Below, piece after piece: positions 34,601 to 44,281 of a stretch of 64,000 nt of DNA (position 1 is its first letter; each line of letters starts with the position of its first letter). The stretch is from JAAYJT01 sp037445555 (lineage in GTDB: Bacteria > Bacteroidota > Bacteroidia > Bacteroidales > JAAYJT01): positions 1 to 64,000 of the forward strand of contig JBBIKG010000013.1 of assembly GCA_037445555.1 (NCBI GenBank), given 5' to 3'. Both the position numbers and the translations under genes were made by a program. Below the pieces are notes generated by a model that was not told the DNA's origin, did no database searches, and saw only the letters and a program-made list of their open reading frames with translations.

Positions 34601-37600
34601 TTATTTGAAGGCTTTTTCCAGCAACCCGTCGCCTTTCAGGCCCATGCGTTCGAAATAGTAGGGCACTGGCTTGCCGGTGAGTCGATCGACGTATAATTTA
34701 GCTAAATACTGTCCCAGCATAAACCCCTGCCCCCTGAGCCCAATGAATAAGCCGGCATCCACATCGAGTACCATGCGAGGTTCAACATAATATCCCGCCC
34801 ATAATGCCTGAAAACCAACTGACGACAGTTGAGGAATCCAGTTGGTGAATACTTCGGCAATGATCTCAATGAAGTCTTTGGAGTTGATTTTGAGGCTTTT
34901 ATCAGTTTCCAAAGGTTCTACAGCAGGCGAGGCACACCCGATCACCTGCCCTGTTTCGGCCAGTTGCTGCCCATACACAGCCGTAAACCCTTTGTAGTTG
35001 CGACGGTCGATTAACATGGGGAGTGGTGTGCCATTATTACCCATCATCGGAAGTCGGCGTGTGATGAATGCCTGGTGTTTTACCGAATAAATTCCTGTTT
35101 CGTAGCCGAGCTGTTTAGCGAAAACTTCTCCTTCAGGACCGAGAGCATTGATGAAATGCGGAGTGTGAAACTCAATATATTCTTTGTCGTGATTTTGCAC
35201 CAGAGCTATGTATTCAGTACCACTACGGGTAATATCCACCAGTTTGCAATCTTCAAGAATCTGACCGCCATGATCAATACCAATTCGGCGAATCAGGTCA
35301 ACCACGCGGCCGGGAGTGGCCTGCCAGCAATCTTCTGTGACAAGCGCCGCAAAATAATTTTTAAGATCAGGGTTAATAAAGGGGGATATCTCGCGAGAGA
35401 ACTCCGCAGGAGTGATCATTTTGGCGTTTGACCAAGCCATGCTCGCTTCCAGAGCGTCATACATCGTTTCGTTGTGGGCAAAAGTCACGTAGCGTATCGG
35501 AAGAAAATCTATATTGGCCAGGGCCTGGAGCTCCCGGAATATATCCAGATTATGTCTTGCTATGTCAGAAAGCTCGGGGAGGCTGAAGTTGGGTCTTCCG
35601 CCGGCGATATTTCGCCAGGATGCACCACGCCCGTGATTGATCAGTGTAGGTTTTATTCCGGCCTCGGCCAGGTAGCGAAAAAGAGCACTACCGGCAATTC
35701 CTCCGCCAGCTACCAGTGCGGGTGTTTTAACCTTTCTTGGATTTTTCCCCGAAATTTTTGTGATTATCTTATCGCGTACCGGTCGTGGATATAACTCACC
35801 AAGTAGCACCTGGTTTGATAAAGGTCCACGGGGAGTAGGCTCGCCGACGATCGAAACCCCGGATCCAGCCAACGTTTGTTTTAACCTTTTAATACACCGC
35901 TTTCCCCTGCAGGCACCCATGCCCAGGCGGGTAGTATGCTTTATTTCGTCAACGGAAATAAACTTCCGGTCACCGATCACTTCACGTATTTCATGCAGGG
36001 TTACGTCGTCGCAATGGCAAACATACATTTCAGCCTCGGGTCTATATGTTGTTTTGGTCATCCTGAGTTTTTCGGGGTATTGTTCGCATGAAATAAACCC
36101 CCTGACTTCATTAAGCAATTCGCCCTGAACATCCAGTGAGCGAACTCTGGCAATATGTGTTTTGTTGGATTTTTTCAGGATTTTCTCAACCACACCTTTC
36201 CCGAGAATTTCCCCCTGATTGTCGACCAAAAAAACTTCTTTCTGTTCTTCAATGAAATACTCCACAGGTAAGAACACCCAATCCTTTTTCAGATTATAGC
36301 CAAAAATCGCCAGCCCGGGGCACTGATACACGCAATCCATGCACCCGACACATTTTTCAAAATCGATGGCGGGTACTGTACTGGTGCTGGTTTTTGATAT
36401 GGCCCCGTGCGAACAGGCGAACTCACAGGGGTTGCATGCAAATCCGTATAAACAATCAATAAGCACGTAAGGCTTCACAAGCATTCGCTCTCTATCGGGC
36501 AGGTATGGCTGATCGATGATTTTGTGCGGATGCTGCTGCGAATCGATATATTCTTTTGAGATTGTCAGGTACGTATCATAATCGATCCGCTCATTCATAT
36601 CCTGAAGAATTTCATAGGCTACCTGTTTGCCTCGCAGCACTGCCGACGTTCCTTCTCCTATACGTATTGCATCACCGGCCCCAAAACATTTGCGGCCAAA
36701 GATGTCATTGCCCTTGATAAGCAGCTGATCGTCAGGAACAAGACCGGTACAGATATTAATCGCATCGATGCCATTAATGATTTTTTCAGTACCCGGAATG
36801 GGTGTAAAGTTTTTGCACTCGGAAACCACCGCCCCGATGATACCATCGCGGTCTTCATTCGGGATGGCCTTTAGAAGAATATGAGATAGAATAACAGGAA
36901 TTCCCAATCGCCTCACTCGGTTTGCCTGCACCGGAAAACCACCCTCATACGGCTGGGCTTCGAGTATGGCCTTAACATTAGCTCCCGCCTGCATCAGCTG
37001 ATAGGAGGTAAGGTAGCCAATATTTCCAGCCCCCACTGTTAATATGTTTTTCCCAAGCAGTGTAAACTCATTGTTCATCATCTTCTGAACCACTGCTGCC
37101 GTATAAACGCCTGGCAAATCATCATTCTCAAACGCAGGCATAAACGGAACAGCGCCTGTGGCTGTCACCAGGTACTCCGCATCAACATAATAAATTTCTT
37201 CGGTCCTGATGTTTTTCACAGCCAGGCGTTTGCCTTCCAGAATATCCCAAACGGTGGAATTCAGAAAGATGCCATCATGATTTGAGCCTGCAAGAGTTTT
37301 TGCTATATCGAAGCCGCGCATTCCGCCAAACTGTTTTTCCTTTTCAAAAAAGAAAAACTGATGGGTTTGCATCGTAAACTGTCCCCCGATCTGGTCGTTG
37401 TTATCGATGACAATATTTTCAATGTGGTGATCGTTGAGAATCTCCCTGGCTGCAAGGCCGGCAGGCCCGGCACCAATAATAGCCACCTGGGTCTTGTAAA
37501 CCAAGAAAGGCATAGCCTGTGAAATTTGGCGTATAGGAGGCGCATATTCTCTGGGTATTTCCTGAACCCGCCGCACGCCATCCACCGTGGTAATGCAGAT

Positions 37601-37834
37601 GCGGCGGATAATCCCGTCGACAAGCATCTCGCAGGCCCCGCATTTACCTATCCCGCACTCAAGGCTGCGTTCACGATTTTTGAGGCTGTGGCTGTGAACC
37701 GGAAAGCCGGCCTGATGCAAGGCCGCGGCTATCGTAAAGCCCTTCTCACTCTCAATAATGTTGTCGTTAAAACTAAATGAATGGAACTCTCCGGTTCTGA
37801 TTTCCAGGATAGGGTGCTTGTCGATTTTATGCAT
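34601..37834 (-). CDS. Fused multi-domain FAD/iron-sulfur oxidoreductase (HcnABC / proline-dehydrogenase-complex type)
   Basis: 1077 residues in a single chain. In order: a [2Fe-2S] domain with Cys60, 65, 68 and 80 (HcnA-like); an FAD/NAD-binding disulfide-reductase-like domain with GAGPAGLA at 121 and a second GAGNIGY at 268 (HcnB-like); a bacterial ferredoxin segment with Cys461/467/470/474 and Cys495/498/501/505; a BFD-like [2Fe-2S] domain with Cys606, 608, 642 and 647; and an FAD-dependent amino acid dehydrogenase domain with GGGIAGSA near 710 (HcnC/DAO-like). In other organisms these parts are separate subunits of hydrogen cyanide synthase, dye-linked proline dehydrogenase or opine/hydroxyproline oxidases. 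The likely reaction is oxidation of an amino acid or imino acid with electrons passed through the clusters. The substrate cannot be told from sequence. It is monocistronic. Confidence 0.85.
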   Translation of the reverse strand: MHKIDKHPILEIRTGEFHSFSFNDNIIESEKGFTIAAALHQAGFPVHSHSLKNRERSLECGIGKCGACEMLVDGIIRRICITTVDGVRRVQEIPREYAPPIRQISQAMPFLVYKTQVAIIGAGPAGLAAREILNDHHIENIVIDNNDQIGGQFTMQTHQFFFFEKEKQFGGMRGFDIAKTLAGSNHDGIFLNSTVWDILEGKRLAVKNIRTEEIYYVDAEYLVTATGAVPFMPAFENDDLPGVYTAAVVQKMMNNEFTLLGKNILTVGAGNIGYLTSYQLMQAGANVKAILEAQPYEGGFPVQANRVRRLGIPVILSHILLKAIPNEDRDGIIGAVVSECKNFTPIPGTEKIINGIDAINICTGLVPDDQLLIKGNDIFGRKCFGAGDAIRIGEGTSAVLRGKQVAYEILQDMNERIDYDTYLTISKEYIDSQQHPHKIIDQPYLPDRERMLVKPYVLIDCLYGFACNPCEFACSHGAISKTSTSTVPAIDFEKCVGCMDCVYQCPGLAIFGYNLKKDWVFLPVEYFIEEQKEVFLVDNQGEILGKGVVEKILKKSNKTHIARVRSLDVQGELLNEVRGFISCEQYPEKLRMTKTTYRPEAEMYVCHCDDVTLHEIREVIGDRKFISVDEIKHTTRLGMGACRGKRCIKRLKQTLAGSGVSIVGEPTPRGPLSNQVLLGELYPRPVRDKIITKISGKNPRKVKTPALVAGGGIAGSALFRYLAEAGIKPTLINHGRGASWRNIAGGRPNFSLPELSDIARHNLDIFRELQALANIDFLPIRYVTFAHNETMYDALEASMAWSNAKMITPAEFSREISPFINPDLKNYFAALVTEDCWQATPGRVVDLIRRIGIDHGGQILEDCKLVDITRSGTEYIALVQNHDKEYIEFHTPHFINALGPEGEVFAKQLGYETGIYSVKHQAFITRRLPMMGNNGTPLPMLIDRRNYKGFTAVYGQQLAETGQVIGCASPAVEPLETDKSLKINSKDFIEIIAEVFTNWIPQLSSVGFQALWAGYYVEPRMVLDVDAGLFIGLRGQGFMLGQYLAKLYVDRLTGKPVPYYFERMGLKGDGLLEKAFK

Positions 37835-37920
37835 TATTGTGTTGAGTTATGGAATGAGCTAGGCATGCTGCCGGATGCGTCGAAACATTGAAAATGCTTA
37901 GGTTATGAAAAACGGACGGG

Positions 37921-37949
37921 CAAAATTAGAGATTTTACCCTCATCCAAA
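37921..37949 (-). promoter_or_regulatory. Promoter of the fused oxidoreductase gene
   Basis: On the minus strand, TTTG (37949-37946), 17 nt, then TAATTTTG (37928-37921). The leader to the ATG at 37834 would be about 80 nt. Confidence 0.5.
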
Positions 37950-38026
37950 CCGGGTGAAACTGAAATTGTCACCTGCCAGTTTCGGTTCTCGATGGCTTTG
38001 AAAATTAACAGATTATTCTTTTTTAT

Positions 38027-38034
38027 TACCTTTG
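38027..38034 (+). promoter_or_regulatory. -7 promoter element of the glycogen-synthase-like gene
   Basis: TACCTTTG lies 38 bp before the ATG at 38073 and inside the longer open frame, so the inner start is preferred. Confidence 0.5.
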
Positions 38035-38072
38035 CACTTCCTTTTTCAGAAAACAGAGCAAAGGATCACTTC

Positions 38073-38897
38073 ATGGAAAAAACCAAAGTTCTTTTTGTCA
38101 CCCAGGAGATTTCACCGTATCTCAAAGAAAGCCACATGGCAAACATCTCGCGGCATTTGCCCCAAGCCACACAGGAAAAGGGATGCGAGATAAGAACATT
38201 CATGCCAAGGTTTGGGAATATAAACGAACGAAGAAATCAATTACACGAGGTAATTCGCCTTTCAGGCATGAACCTGATTATTAATGATCAGGACCATCCT
38301 CTTATCATTAAAGTCGCATCCATACAGTCGGCACGAATGCAGGTGTATTTTATTGATAATGAAGACTATTTCCACAGAAAATTTATCTTCCGCGATAAAA
38401 GCGGAAAGTTTTTTAAAGACAACGACGAGCGGGCAATATTTTTTTCCAGAGGGGTGCTTGAAACTGTTAAAAAACTTGGCTGGAGGCCCGATATCATTCA
38501 TTGCCACGGTTGGATGTCGAGCCTGATACCCATTTTTATCAAAGCCGCCTTAAAGGATAATCCACTGTTTTCAGATGCAAAGGTGGTGGTATCGCTCTAT
38601 AACGACGATTTTGAGGAGCCTCTGAATAAGGACTTTGCCTCCAAAGTGAAATTTGAGAACATAACCGCAAAGGATCTTAAGCATTATAAGAAACCCTCCT
38701 TTATCAGCCTAATGAAAGCCGCCATCGACTTTTCCGATGCATGCATTATCGGCCATCCGGAAGTACATCCTGAAGTGGTTGAATACCTCGGGGAATCAGG
38801 GAAGCCCTATCTGGAATATCAGCCGGCAGAAACTTATATTGAGGTTTTCAATAATTTTTATGATCAATTGGTCGTTAGCGAGAGGTCCGAACAATAA
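38073..38897 (+). CDS. Glycogen/starch synthase N-terminal-domain protein (GT5), short form
   Basis: 274 residues from the ATG at 38073. It covers only the N-terminal Rossmann domain of GT5 glycogen synthases: KVLFVTQEISPYLKESHMAN, then TFMPRFGNINERRNQLHEV, FFSRGVLETVKKLGWRPDII, then HCHGWMSSLIPIF. The C-terminal donor-binding domain that a full synthase (about 480 residues) needs is absent, and the next gene does not supply it. Such short forms are common in Bacteroidota beside a DUF4270 gene. It is more likely a non-catalytic or divergent relative than a recent truncation, since the frame is clean. Confidence 0.85.
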   Translation: MEKTKVLFVTQEISPYLKESHMANISRHLPQATQEKGCEIRTFMPRFGNINERRNQLHEVIRLSGMNLIINDQDHPLIIKVASIQSARMQVYFIDNEDYFHRKFIFRDKSGKFFKDNDERAIFFSRGVLETVKKLGWRPDIIHCHGWMSSLIPIFIKAALKDNPLFSDAKVVVSLYNDDFEEPLNKDFASKVKFENITAKDLKHYKKPSFISLMKAAIDFSDACIIGHPEVHPEVVEYLGESGKPYLEYQPAETYIEVFNNFYDQLVVSERSEQ

Positions 38898-38947
38898 CAC
38901 TCTTCTCCCAACTTCCCAGAAACTTGTTTAATCCGAAATTGAAAAAT

Positions 38948-40264
38948 ATGCTGCGTAAGTTTTCCCTGATCCTGCTATTACTACCCGCTGTTTTCCTTTC
39001 TTCCTGCCTGAAAGAACCCGACAAGATCGGACTCGACCTTATTCCGGATGATGAACGCATAGGTGTTTTCAGGACCGATACGATAACGGTGTATGCCTAC
39101 TCGGTGCGCGAAGACTCGGTGAGAACCGATGAGTTAGTATCAACCAACCTTATTGGAAGCTACTACGACCCTGTGATGGGGAGGACAGCCGGCAGCCTGT
39201 ACAGTGAAATTTTTCTTTCCATTTTTAATATCAACTTCGGAAACATGCCCGTGATTGATTCCGTCATCCTGAAACTGGAAGTCGCAAGGGTAATAGGAGA
39301 CACCAATACGGTTCACACGGTCAGGGTGTTTGAAATGAAGAACAATATTTACTATGACAGTATTTACTATTCCAACCAATCAGTGCCGGTATACTCTGAA
39401 AGAGAGCTTGGCAGGGCCAATGTCTTAGCCAAGGCCGACAGTGTCAGAATAGATTCGGTTACCAAAATTGCTCCTTCAATACGCATACCGCTCAACAGAA
39501 ATTTCGTGAATCGCATACTAAATGGACCAGCCGAAGCCTATGCCTCATACGACAAGTTCAAGGAATATTTTAAAGGATTATACATCGTTACCGACCCTGT
39601 AACTGCGCCCAATGCGGGCTCATTCATCAGGCTTAACCTGCATGGCCTTCAGACCTCTCTGGTGATGTATTATCAAAATGCCGAGAAAGACTCCTTGCAG
39701 TATCGGTTTGATTTCCTGCCAACCGGAGCCCGATTCAACAGGTTCGATCATAGTAGTTTCAGTCAGGCAAGTCCGTCTTTCAGGCAACAGGTGCTTGAGG
39801 GTGATACTTTACAAGGTCGAAAGGTTTTCTTTATTCAGCCTTTTGGTGGAACAAAGGCACGTGTACAGATTCCCTACCTGAAAGAACTGGCTAAAATGAA
39901 GAAAGTAATCATCACAGACGCCCAGCTCGTAGTTTCCAACGCCGACACACTCCGCTCATTTCCTGTACCTCCGGCTCTCTCTTTGGTTCGACAAACGGAT
40001 ATCTCTGGGAAATATGTTTTTCTTGAAGACCAGTATGAGGGCGAAGACTATTTCGGAGGAGATTACAACAGTTCTTCCAAGTCATACCGCTTCAGGATTA
40101 CCCGATACGTGCAGAAAAAGATTATGCAAACCTATGACAAAGATATGGGTCTTATACTCATGTCTGCCAACTCATCAAACAGCCCTGAACGCGTGATTCT
40201 TAACGGAAACAAAGCCGACAAGGCGCCGATGAAGCTGATAGTTTCTTATCTGGTTGCCAATTGA
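38948..40264 (+). CDS. DUF4270 outer-membrane lipoprotein
   Basis: 438 residues from the ATG at 38948. A lipoprotein signal ends in FLSSCLKEPDKIG. The family start, GLDLIPDDERIGVFRTDTIT, is followed by conserved stretches such as LIGSYYDPVMGRTAGSLYSE and a C-terminal ISGKYVFLEDQYEGEDYFGG. DUF4270 proteins are restricted to Bacteroidota and their function is unknown. It is 50 bp downstream of the short glycogen-synthase gene, and glmS follows; the three are often found together in this phylum. Confidence 0.88.
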   Translation: MLRKFSLILLLLPAVFLSSCLKEPDKIGLDLIPDDERIGVFRTDTITVYAYSVREDSVRTDELVSTNLIGSYYDPVMGRTAGSLYSEIFLSIFNINFGNMPVIDSVILKLEVARVIGDTNTVHTVRVFEMKNNIYYDSIYYSNQSVPVYSERELGRANVLAKADSVRIDSVTKIAPSIRIPLNRNFVNRILNGPAEAYASYDKFKEYFKGLYIVTDPVTAPNAGSFIRLNLHGLQTSLVMYYQNAEKDSLQYRFDFLPTGARFNRFDHSSFSQASPSFRQQVLEGDTLQGRKVFFIQPFGGTKARVQIPYLKELAKMKKVIITDAQLVVSNADTLRSFPVPPALSLVRQTDISGKYVFLEDQYEGEDYFGGDYNSSSKSYRFRITRYVQKKIMQTYDKDMGLILMSANSSNSPERVILNGNKADKAPMKLIVSYLVAN

Positions 40265-40388
40265 TGTAATAATTGAGGTGATAACGGCAGCATGTCTGGT
40301 TGACAAAATGGGTCATCTGTTCAGTATTCTCTTATCATAACATTGCGTCTTTCGGCAATCCGCCCGAAGCAAAAATATAATCGATAAT

Positions 40389-42227
40389 ATGTGTGGAATT
40401 ATAGCATATGTAGGTCCTCGTCAGGCCTATCCGATTTTGATCAGGGGATTAAAACGACTTGAATATCGAGGGTATGACAGTGCAGGTGTCGCTTTGATGA
40501 ATTCTGATCTTTTTATCAGCAAAGTCAGGGGCAAGGTGTCTGACTTAGAATCAGCTATAGGCAAAGATTCACCTGTTTCAACCTTGGGAATGGCACACAC
40601 CCGATGGGCCACCCATGGCGAGCCTAATCAAGTAAACGCACATCCACATTTTTCGCCCAGCCATCATCTCGCTATCATCCATAACGGGATTATTGAAAAT
40701 TATGTAGCACTCAAACAGGAATTGATTCAGCGCGGCTATGAATTTCAGAGCGAAACCGACACCGAAGTGCTGATACATCTGATTGAAGACATAAAGACCC
40801 ATGAAAAAGTTGATCTTGTTAAAGCTGTTCAGATAGCCTTGAACCAGGTGATAGGAGCCTATGCCATAGTGGTATTATCTGTTAAGGATCCTGATACCAT
40901 CATTGCCGCCCGCAAAAGTAGTCCATTAGTCGTTGGTATTGGGGAAGGTGAACACTTCATCGCTTCGGATGCCACTCCGATAATTGAGTATACCAATGAT
41001 GTGGTCTATCTTGAAGACGAGGAAATAGCTATAATTGAACGTAATAAACCTCTCAAGATTCTCACTATTTCCAACATCGAAAAGACACCTTACATCGCAC
41101 GGTTGGCAATGAACCTGAATGAGATAGAGAAAGGGGGCTATGAACACTTTATGCTTAAGGAAATATTTGAGCAGCCACGTACTATCCGTGATTGTATGCG
41201 CGGACGCCTCAAGCTTAAGGAAGGTATTGTGGCCCTTGGCGGAATCCTTGACTTTGAGCAAAAACTTATCAACGCCAACCGAATCCTAATCGTGGCGTGC
41301 GGAACATCGTGGCATGCCGGGCTTGTGGGCGAGTACTTGATCGAAGAGCTCGGACGCATTCCTGTAGAGGTGGAGTATGCCTCGGAATTCAGATACCGCA
41401 ATCCAGTTATTTCTGAAAAAGATGTTGTTATTGCCATATCCCAATCGGGAGAAACAGCAGACACACTCGCAGCCATAGAGCTTGCTAAAGCGAAGGGGGC
41501 TACCATTATCGGGATATGCAACGTGGTTGGCTCATCCATTGCACGTGCCACCCATGCCGGGTCATACACGCATGCTGGCCCGGAAATTGGAGTCGCTTCT
41601 ACCAAAGCCTTCACTGCACAAGTGACCGTTCTCACTATGTTGGCCTTGCGCCTGGCTTATAAAAAGGGAACGGTTTCTGCTTCGCAATTCTACCAGTATC
41701 TTCATGAGCTTGATACTATTCCAGAAAAGGCAGCAAAAACACTCATGCTCAACGATAAAATCATTGAACTAGCCGCGAGGTTTAAAAACACTACCAACGC
41801 CCTGTATCTTGGACGGGGCTATAATTTTCCGGTCGCCCTCGAAGGGGCATTGAAGCTCAAAGAAATCTCCTATATTCATGCCGAAGGCTATCCAGCCGCC
41901 GAGATGAAGCACGGGCCCATTGCACTGATTGATGAAAATATGCCGGTGGTTGTACTGGCCACAAATCATGACATCTATGATAAAGTTGTCAGCAATATCC
42001 AGGAGGTAAAAGCACGGAAAGGAATAATAATCGCAGTAGTCAATGAAGGGGATAAAACTGTGTGTGACCTGGCCGATTATTGTATCGAAATCCCCGAAAC
42101 AGAAGAGATTTTTTCGCCACTGATCGCTACCATTCCATTACAGCTTTTTTCTTATCACATGGCTGTAATGCGCGGATGCAATGTTGATCAGCCGCGTAAT
42201 CTGGCCAAATCGGTTACTGTGGAATAA
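40389..42227 (+). CDS. glmS: Glutamine-fructose-6-phosphate aminotransferase (isomerizing)
   Basis: 612 residues. The N-terminal nucleophile Cys2 is in MCGIIAYVG. The glutaminase domain has GHTRWATHG-type sequence (MAHTRWATHGEPN) and SDATPIIEYTNDVVYLED; the two SIS domains carry CGTSWHAGLVGEYLIEEL, SQSGETADTL and the C-terminal DQPRNLAKSVTVE. It makes glucosamine-6-phosphate, the first step toward UDP-GlcNAc for peptidoglycan and LPS. Its last 14 bases overlap the end of the convergent protease gene. Confidence 0.96.
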   Translation: MCGIIAYVGPRQAYPILIRGLKRLEYRGYDSAGVALMNSDLFISKVRGKVSDLESAIGKDSPVSTLGMAHTRWATHGEPNQVNAHPHFSPSHHLAIIHNGIIENYVALKQELIQRGYEFQSETDTEVLIHLIEDIKTHEKVDLVKAVQIALNQVIGAYAIVVLSVKDPDTIIAARKSSPLVVGIGEGEHFIASDATPIIEYTNDVVYLEDEEIAIIERNKPLKILTISNIEKTPYIARLAMNLNEIEKGGYEHFMLKEIFEQPRTIRDCMRGRLKLKEGIVALGGILDFEQKLINANRILIVACGTSWHAGLVGEYLIEELGRIPVEVEYASEFRYRNPVISEKDVVIAISQSGETADTLAAIELAKAKGATIIGICNVVGSSIARATHAGSYTHAGPEIGVASTKAFTAQVTVLTMLALRLAYKKGTVSASQFYQYLHELDTIPEKAAKTLMLNDKIIELAARFKNTTNALYLGRGYNFPVALEGALKLKEISYIHAEGYPAAEMKHGPIALIDENMPVVVLATNHDIYDKVVSNIQEVKARKGIIIAVVNEGDKTVCDLADYCIEIPETEEIFSPLIATIPLQLFSYHMAVMRGCNVDQPRNLAKSVTVE

Positions 42228-43872
42228 CTGTCGGTTCGACTCTCGACGGGCTATGGCGACTCCAGTTGCTTAATACTTCAAGTGCTTTTAGGTAAGCATT
42301 ATCTGTTTTCAGAAATATTTTATAGAATGCTTTTTCGTCGAAGAGATTCCTTGCAATTAATGCTTTCAGGAATTCACCTATACGGACTCTGGAGTACTGA
42401 AACCCGTCAGCATTCGGTTTTACCCCGTTTCGCTCAGCAAACAGAACAAAGTCGCGCAGCATGCTTTCGGTGATATTGAATCCGGTTATGAAGCTTTCGA
42501 TGGAAGTAAACCTACCGAGCGCCTGGCGATGATCATCAAGATACTCAAATGCATAGCGAAATAGTATTCCCTTATTTGCCACCTCATTAAAATAGCTCAT
42601 TTTGTCATCCCGTTCAATCGGTATAAAAATGTCGGGCATAATCCCACCACCCCCATATACCGTTCGCCCGGAAAGGGTTTGGTATTTTAATGAATCGTTA
42701 AAATGGATGCTGTCTGCGTGTTCGAGCTCTCCGGTTTCAAGCCGGTGGTATGATTCGCTGTAGTAGTCTTGCGATCCGTTGTTGTAAGGCTTTTGGATAC
42801 TGCGACCCGCCGGCGTATAATAACGGGCTATGGTCAGCCGGATGGCTGATCCGTCGCGCAGATTCAACTGCTCCTGTACCAGTCCTTTTCCGAATGACCG
42901 ACGGCCGAGAACCAGTCCGCGGTCGTTGTCCTGAATGGCCCCGGCTATGATCTCGCTTGCAGAAGCCGAACCTTCATCAACCAGCACTACCAGCGGATCG
43001 GTCTGGAATATTCCTTTTGAAGTGGCATAAGCCATCTGTCTTGGCCGGTTCATGCCCTCAGTATACACAATGAGTTTTTGATCATCGAGAAATTCATCGG
43101 CAATCTTGATGGCTGTTTGCAGGTATCCTCCCGAATTTCCCCTAAGATCAATGATCAGCTTCTTCATTCCTGCTCCGCGAAGTGACTCAATGCTGGTCAG
43201 AAGCTCCTGATGGGAAGTAGTAGAAAATTTGCCAAGTTTTATATAGCCCGTTTCCGAATCGGCCATGAATGTTGCATCGATACTGAAGGTTGGAATAACA
43301 TTACGCGTGATGGTAAACGGGATTAACGCCTGATTGCCTCGTCTGTATACCCCCACCCTGACCTTGGTCCCTTTTTCGCCTTTGAGCATCTTCATAATGT
43401 CACGGTCAGCAAGTTTTTGCCTGGCCACCAAGCTGTCGTTGATAGTTACGATGCGATCTCCTGCCAGAATTCCTGCTTTTTCGGAAGGGCCCCCGGGTAT
43501 GGTTTGAATTACCGTACAGGAATCCTTTTCCATGCGAAATTGTATCCCTATCCCTTCGAATGCGCCAAGCAGAGGCTCATTGACTTCATTGAATTCCTCG
43601 GCGGCAATATATTGCGAGTGTGGGTCAAGCTTATCGAGCATGCCGATGATGGCATCTTTTTCAAGCCTGCCCTGATCAACCAGGTCAACATAATCGCGTT
43701 GAATATATTGTATAACATCAGAAACTTTATCGTTTCTGACCGCCTTAAGAAAGGAGGGATTCTGCTGGTTGAGCAAAGAGGAATTTATGATACGGGCTCC
43801 AAGAAAAATACCAGCTATGATCGAAATGGCGACGATTACCGGGATATATGTGACAATACGTGAATTTTTCAT
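42214..43872 (-). CDS. C-terminal processing serine protease (S41, CtpA/Prc family)
   Basis: 552 residues. An N-terminal signal anchor (IVTYIPVIVAISIIAGIFLG) is followed by a helical segment, a PDZ domain (FEGIGIQFRMEKDSCTVIQT through GILAGDRIVTINDS), and the S41 catalytic core with Ser in DEGSASASEIIAGAI and Lys in RRSFGKGLVQEQ. A long C-terminal tail (about 410-552) follows. It acts in the periplasm and trims or degrades proteins from their C-terminus. It is transcribed toward glmS. Confidence 0.93.
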   Translation of the reverse strand: MKNSRIVTYIPVIVAISIIAGIFLGARIINSSLLNQQNPSFLKAVRNDKVSDVIQYIQRDYVDLVDQGRLEKDAIIGMLDKLDPHSQYIAAEEFNEVNEPLLGAFEGIGIQFRMEKDSCTVIQTIPGGPSEKAGILAGDRIVTINDSLVARQKLADRDIMKMLKGEKGTKVRVGVYRRGNQALIPFTITRNVIPTFSIDATFMADSETGYIKLGKFSTTSHQELLTSIESLRGAGMKKLIIDLRGNSGGYLQTAIKIADEFLDDQKLIVYTEGMNRPRQMAYATSKGIFQTDPLVVLVDEGSASASEIIAGAIQDNDRGLVLGRRSFGKGLVQEQLNLRDGSAIRLTIARYYTPAGRSIQKPYNNGSQDYYSESYHRLETGELEHADSIHFNDSLKYQTLSGRTVYGGGGIMPDIFIPIERDDKMSYFNEVANKGILFRYAFEYLDDHRQALGRFTSIESFITGFNITESMLRDFVLFAERNGVKPNADGFQYSRVRIGEFLKALIARNLFDEKAFYKIFLKTDNAYLKALEVLSNWSRHSPSRVEPTVIPQ

Positions 43873-43932
43873 TTATTCTTTTACCGGGATTGTATGGTAC
43901 TGATCGTAAAAACGGACAAAGCAGAGTGAAAC

Positions 43933-43963
43933 AAAAAAAGCTTTCTTAAAATTTCAAGAAAGC
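43933..43963 (-). terminator. Intrinsic terminator of tRNA-Leu
   Basis: On the minus strand, GCTTTCTT (43963-43956) pairs with AAGAAAGC (43947-43940), followed by seven Ts (43939-43933). It is 14 bp after the tRNA 3' end. Confidence 0.85.
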
Positions 43964-43977
43964 CTCTTGTGCAACCG

Positions 43978-44061
43978 TACCCGGAGCCGGAATCGAACCG
44001 GCACGGGAATTACCCCATTGGTTTTTGAGACCAACGCGTCTACCTATTCCGCCATCCGGGC
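43978..44061 (-). tRNA. tRNA-Leu (anticodon CAA)
   Basis: 84 nt. The acceptor arm GCCCGGA/TCCGGGT contains one G-U pair at position 1-72. The D arm is GCGGAATAGGTAGACGC. The anticodon stem is TTGGT/ACCAA with loop CTCAAAA, which places CAA at positions 34-36. A long variable arm (class II tRNA) follows, then the T arm GCCGG-TTCGATT-CCGGC and the discriminator A73. The 3' CCA is not encoded. It reads UUG codons. Confidence 0.95.
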
Positions 44062-44090
44062 ATGTCAATGAACAATCATAGTTAAGTGTG

Positions 44091-44098
44091 CAAAGGTA
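44091..44098 (-). promoter_or_regulatory. -7 promoter element of tRNA-Leu
   Basis: TACCTTTG on the minus strand, 29 bp before the tRNA 5' end. Confidence 0.5.
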
Positions 44099-44281
44099 TT
44101 AAAAAATGTTTGCATCGGAGTCCGCCGAACTATCAATTTACTAACTTGGGGCATTATACTCATTATGGGGGATACGAAAATGTATCATCGGGATAAAAAG
44201 GGCATAATAACTTATTGCATTGCAGTGAAAAGTCAAAACAATGGAAGATGGAAGGTAAAACGGATCTAAATAAGAGAGCTA

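Noticed and set aside
37905..38072. Upstream extension of the glycogen-synthase-like frame
   Set aside because: Contains the promoter and no family similarity; the conserved KVLFVTQEISPY begins just after 38073.
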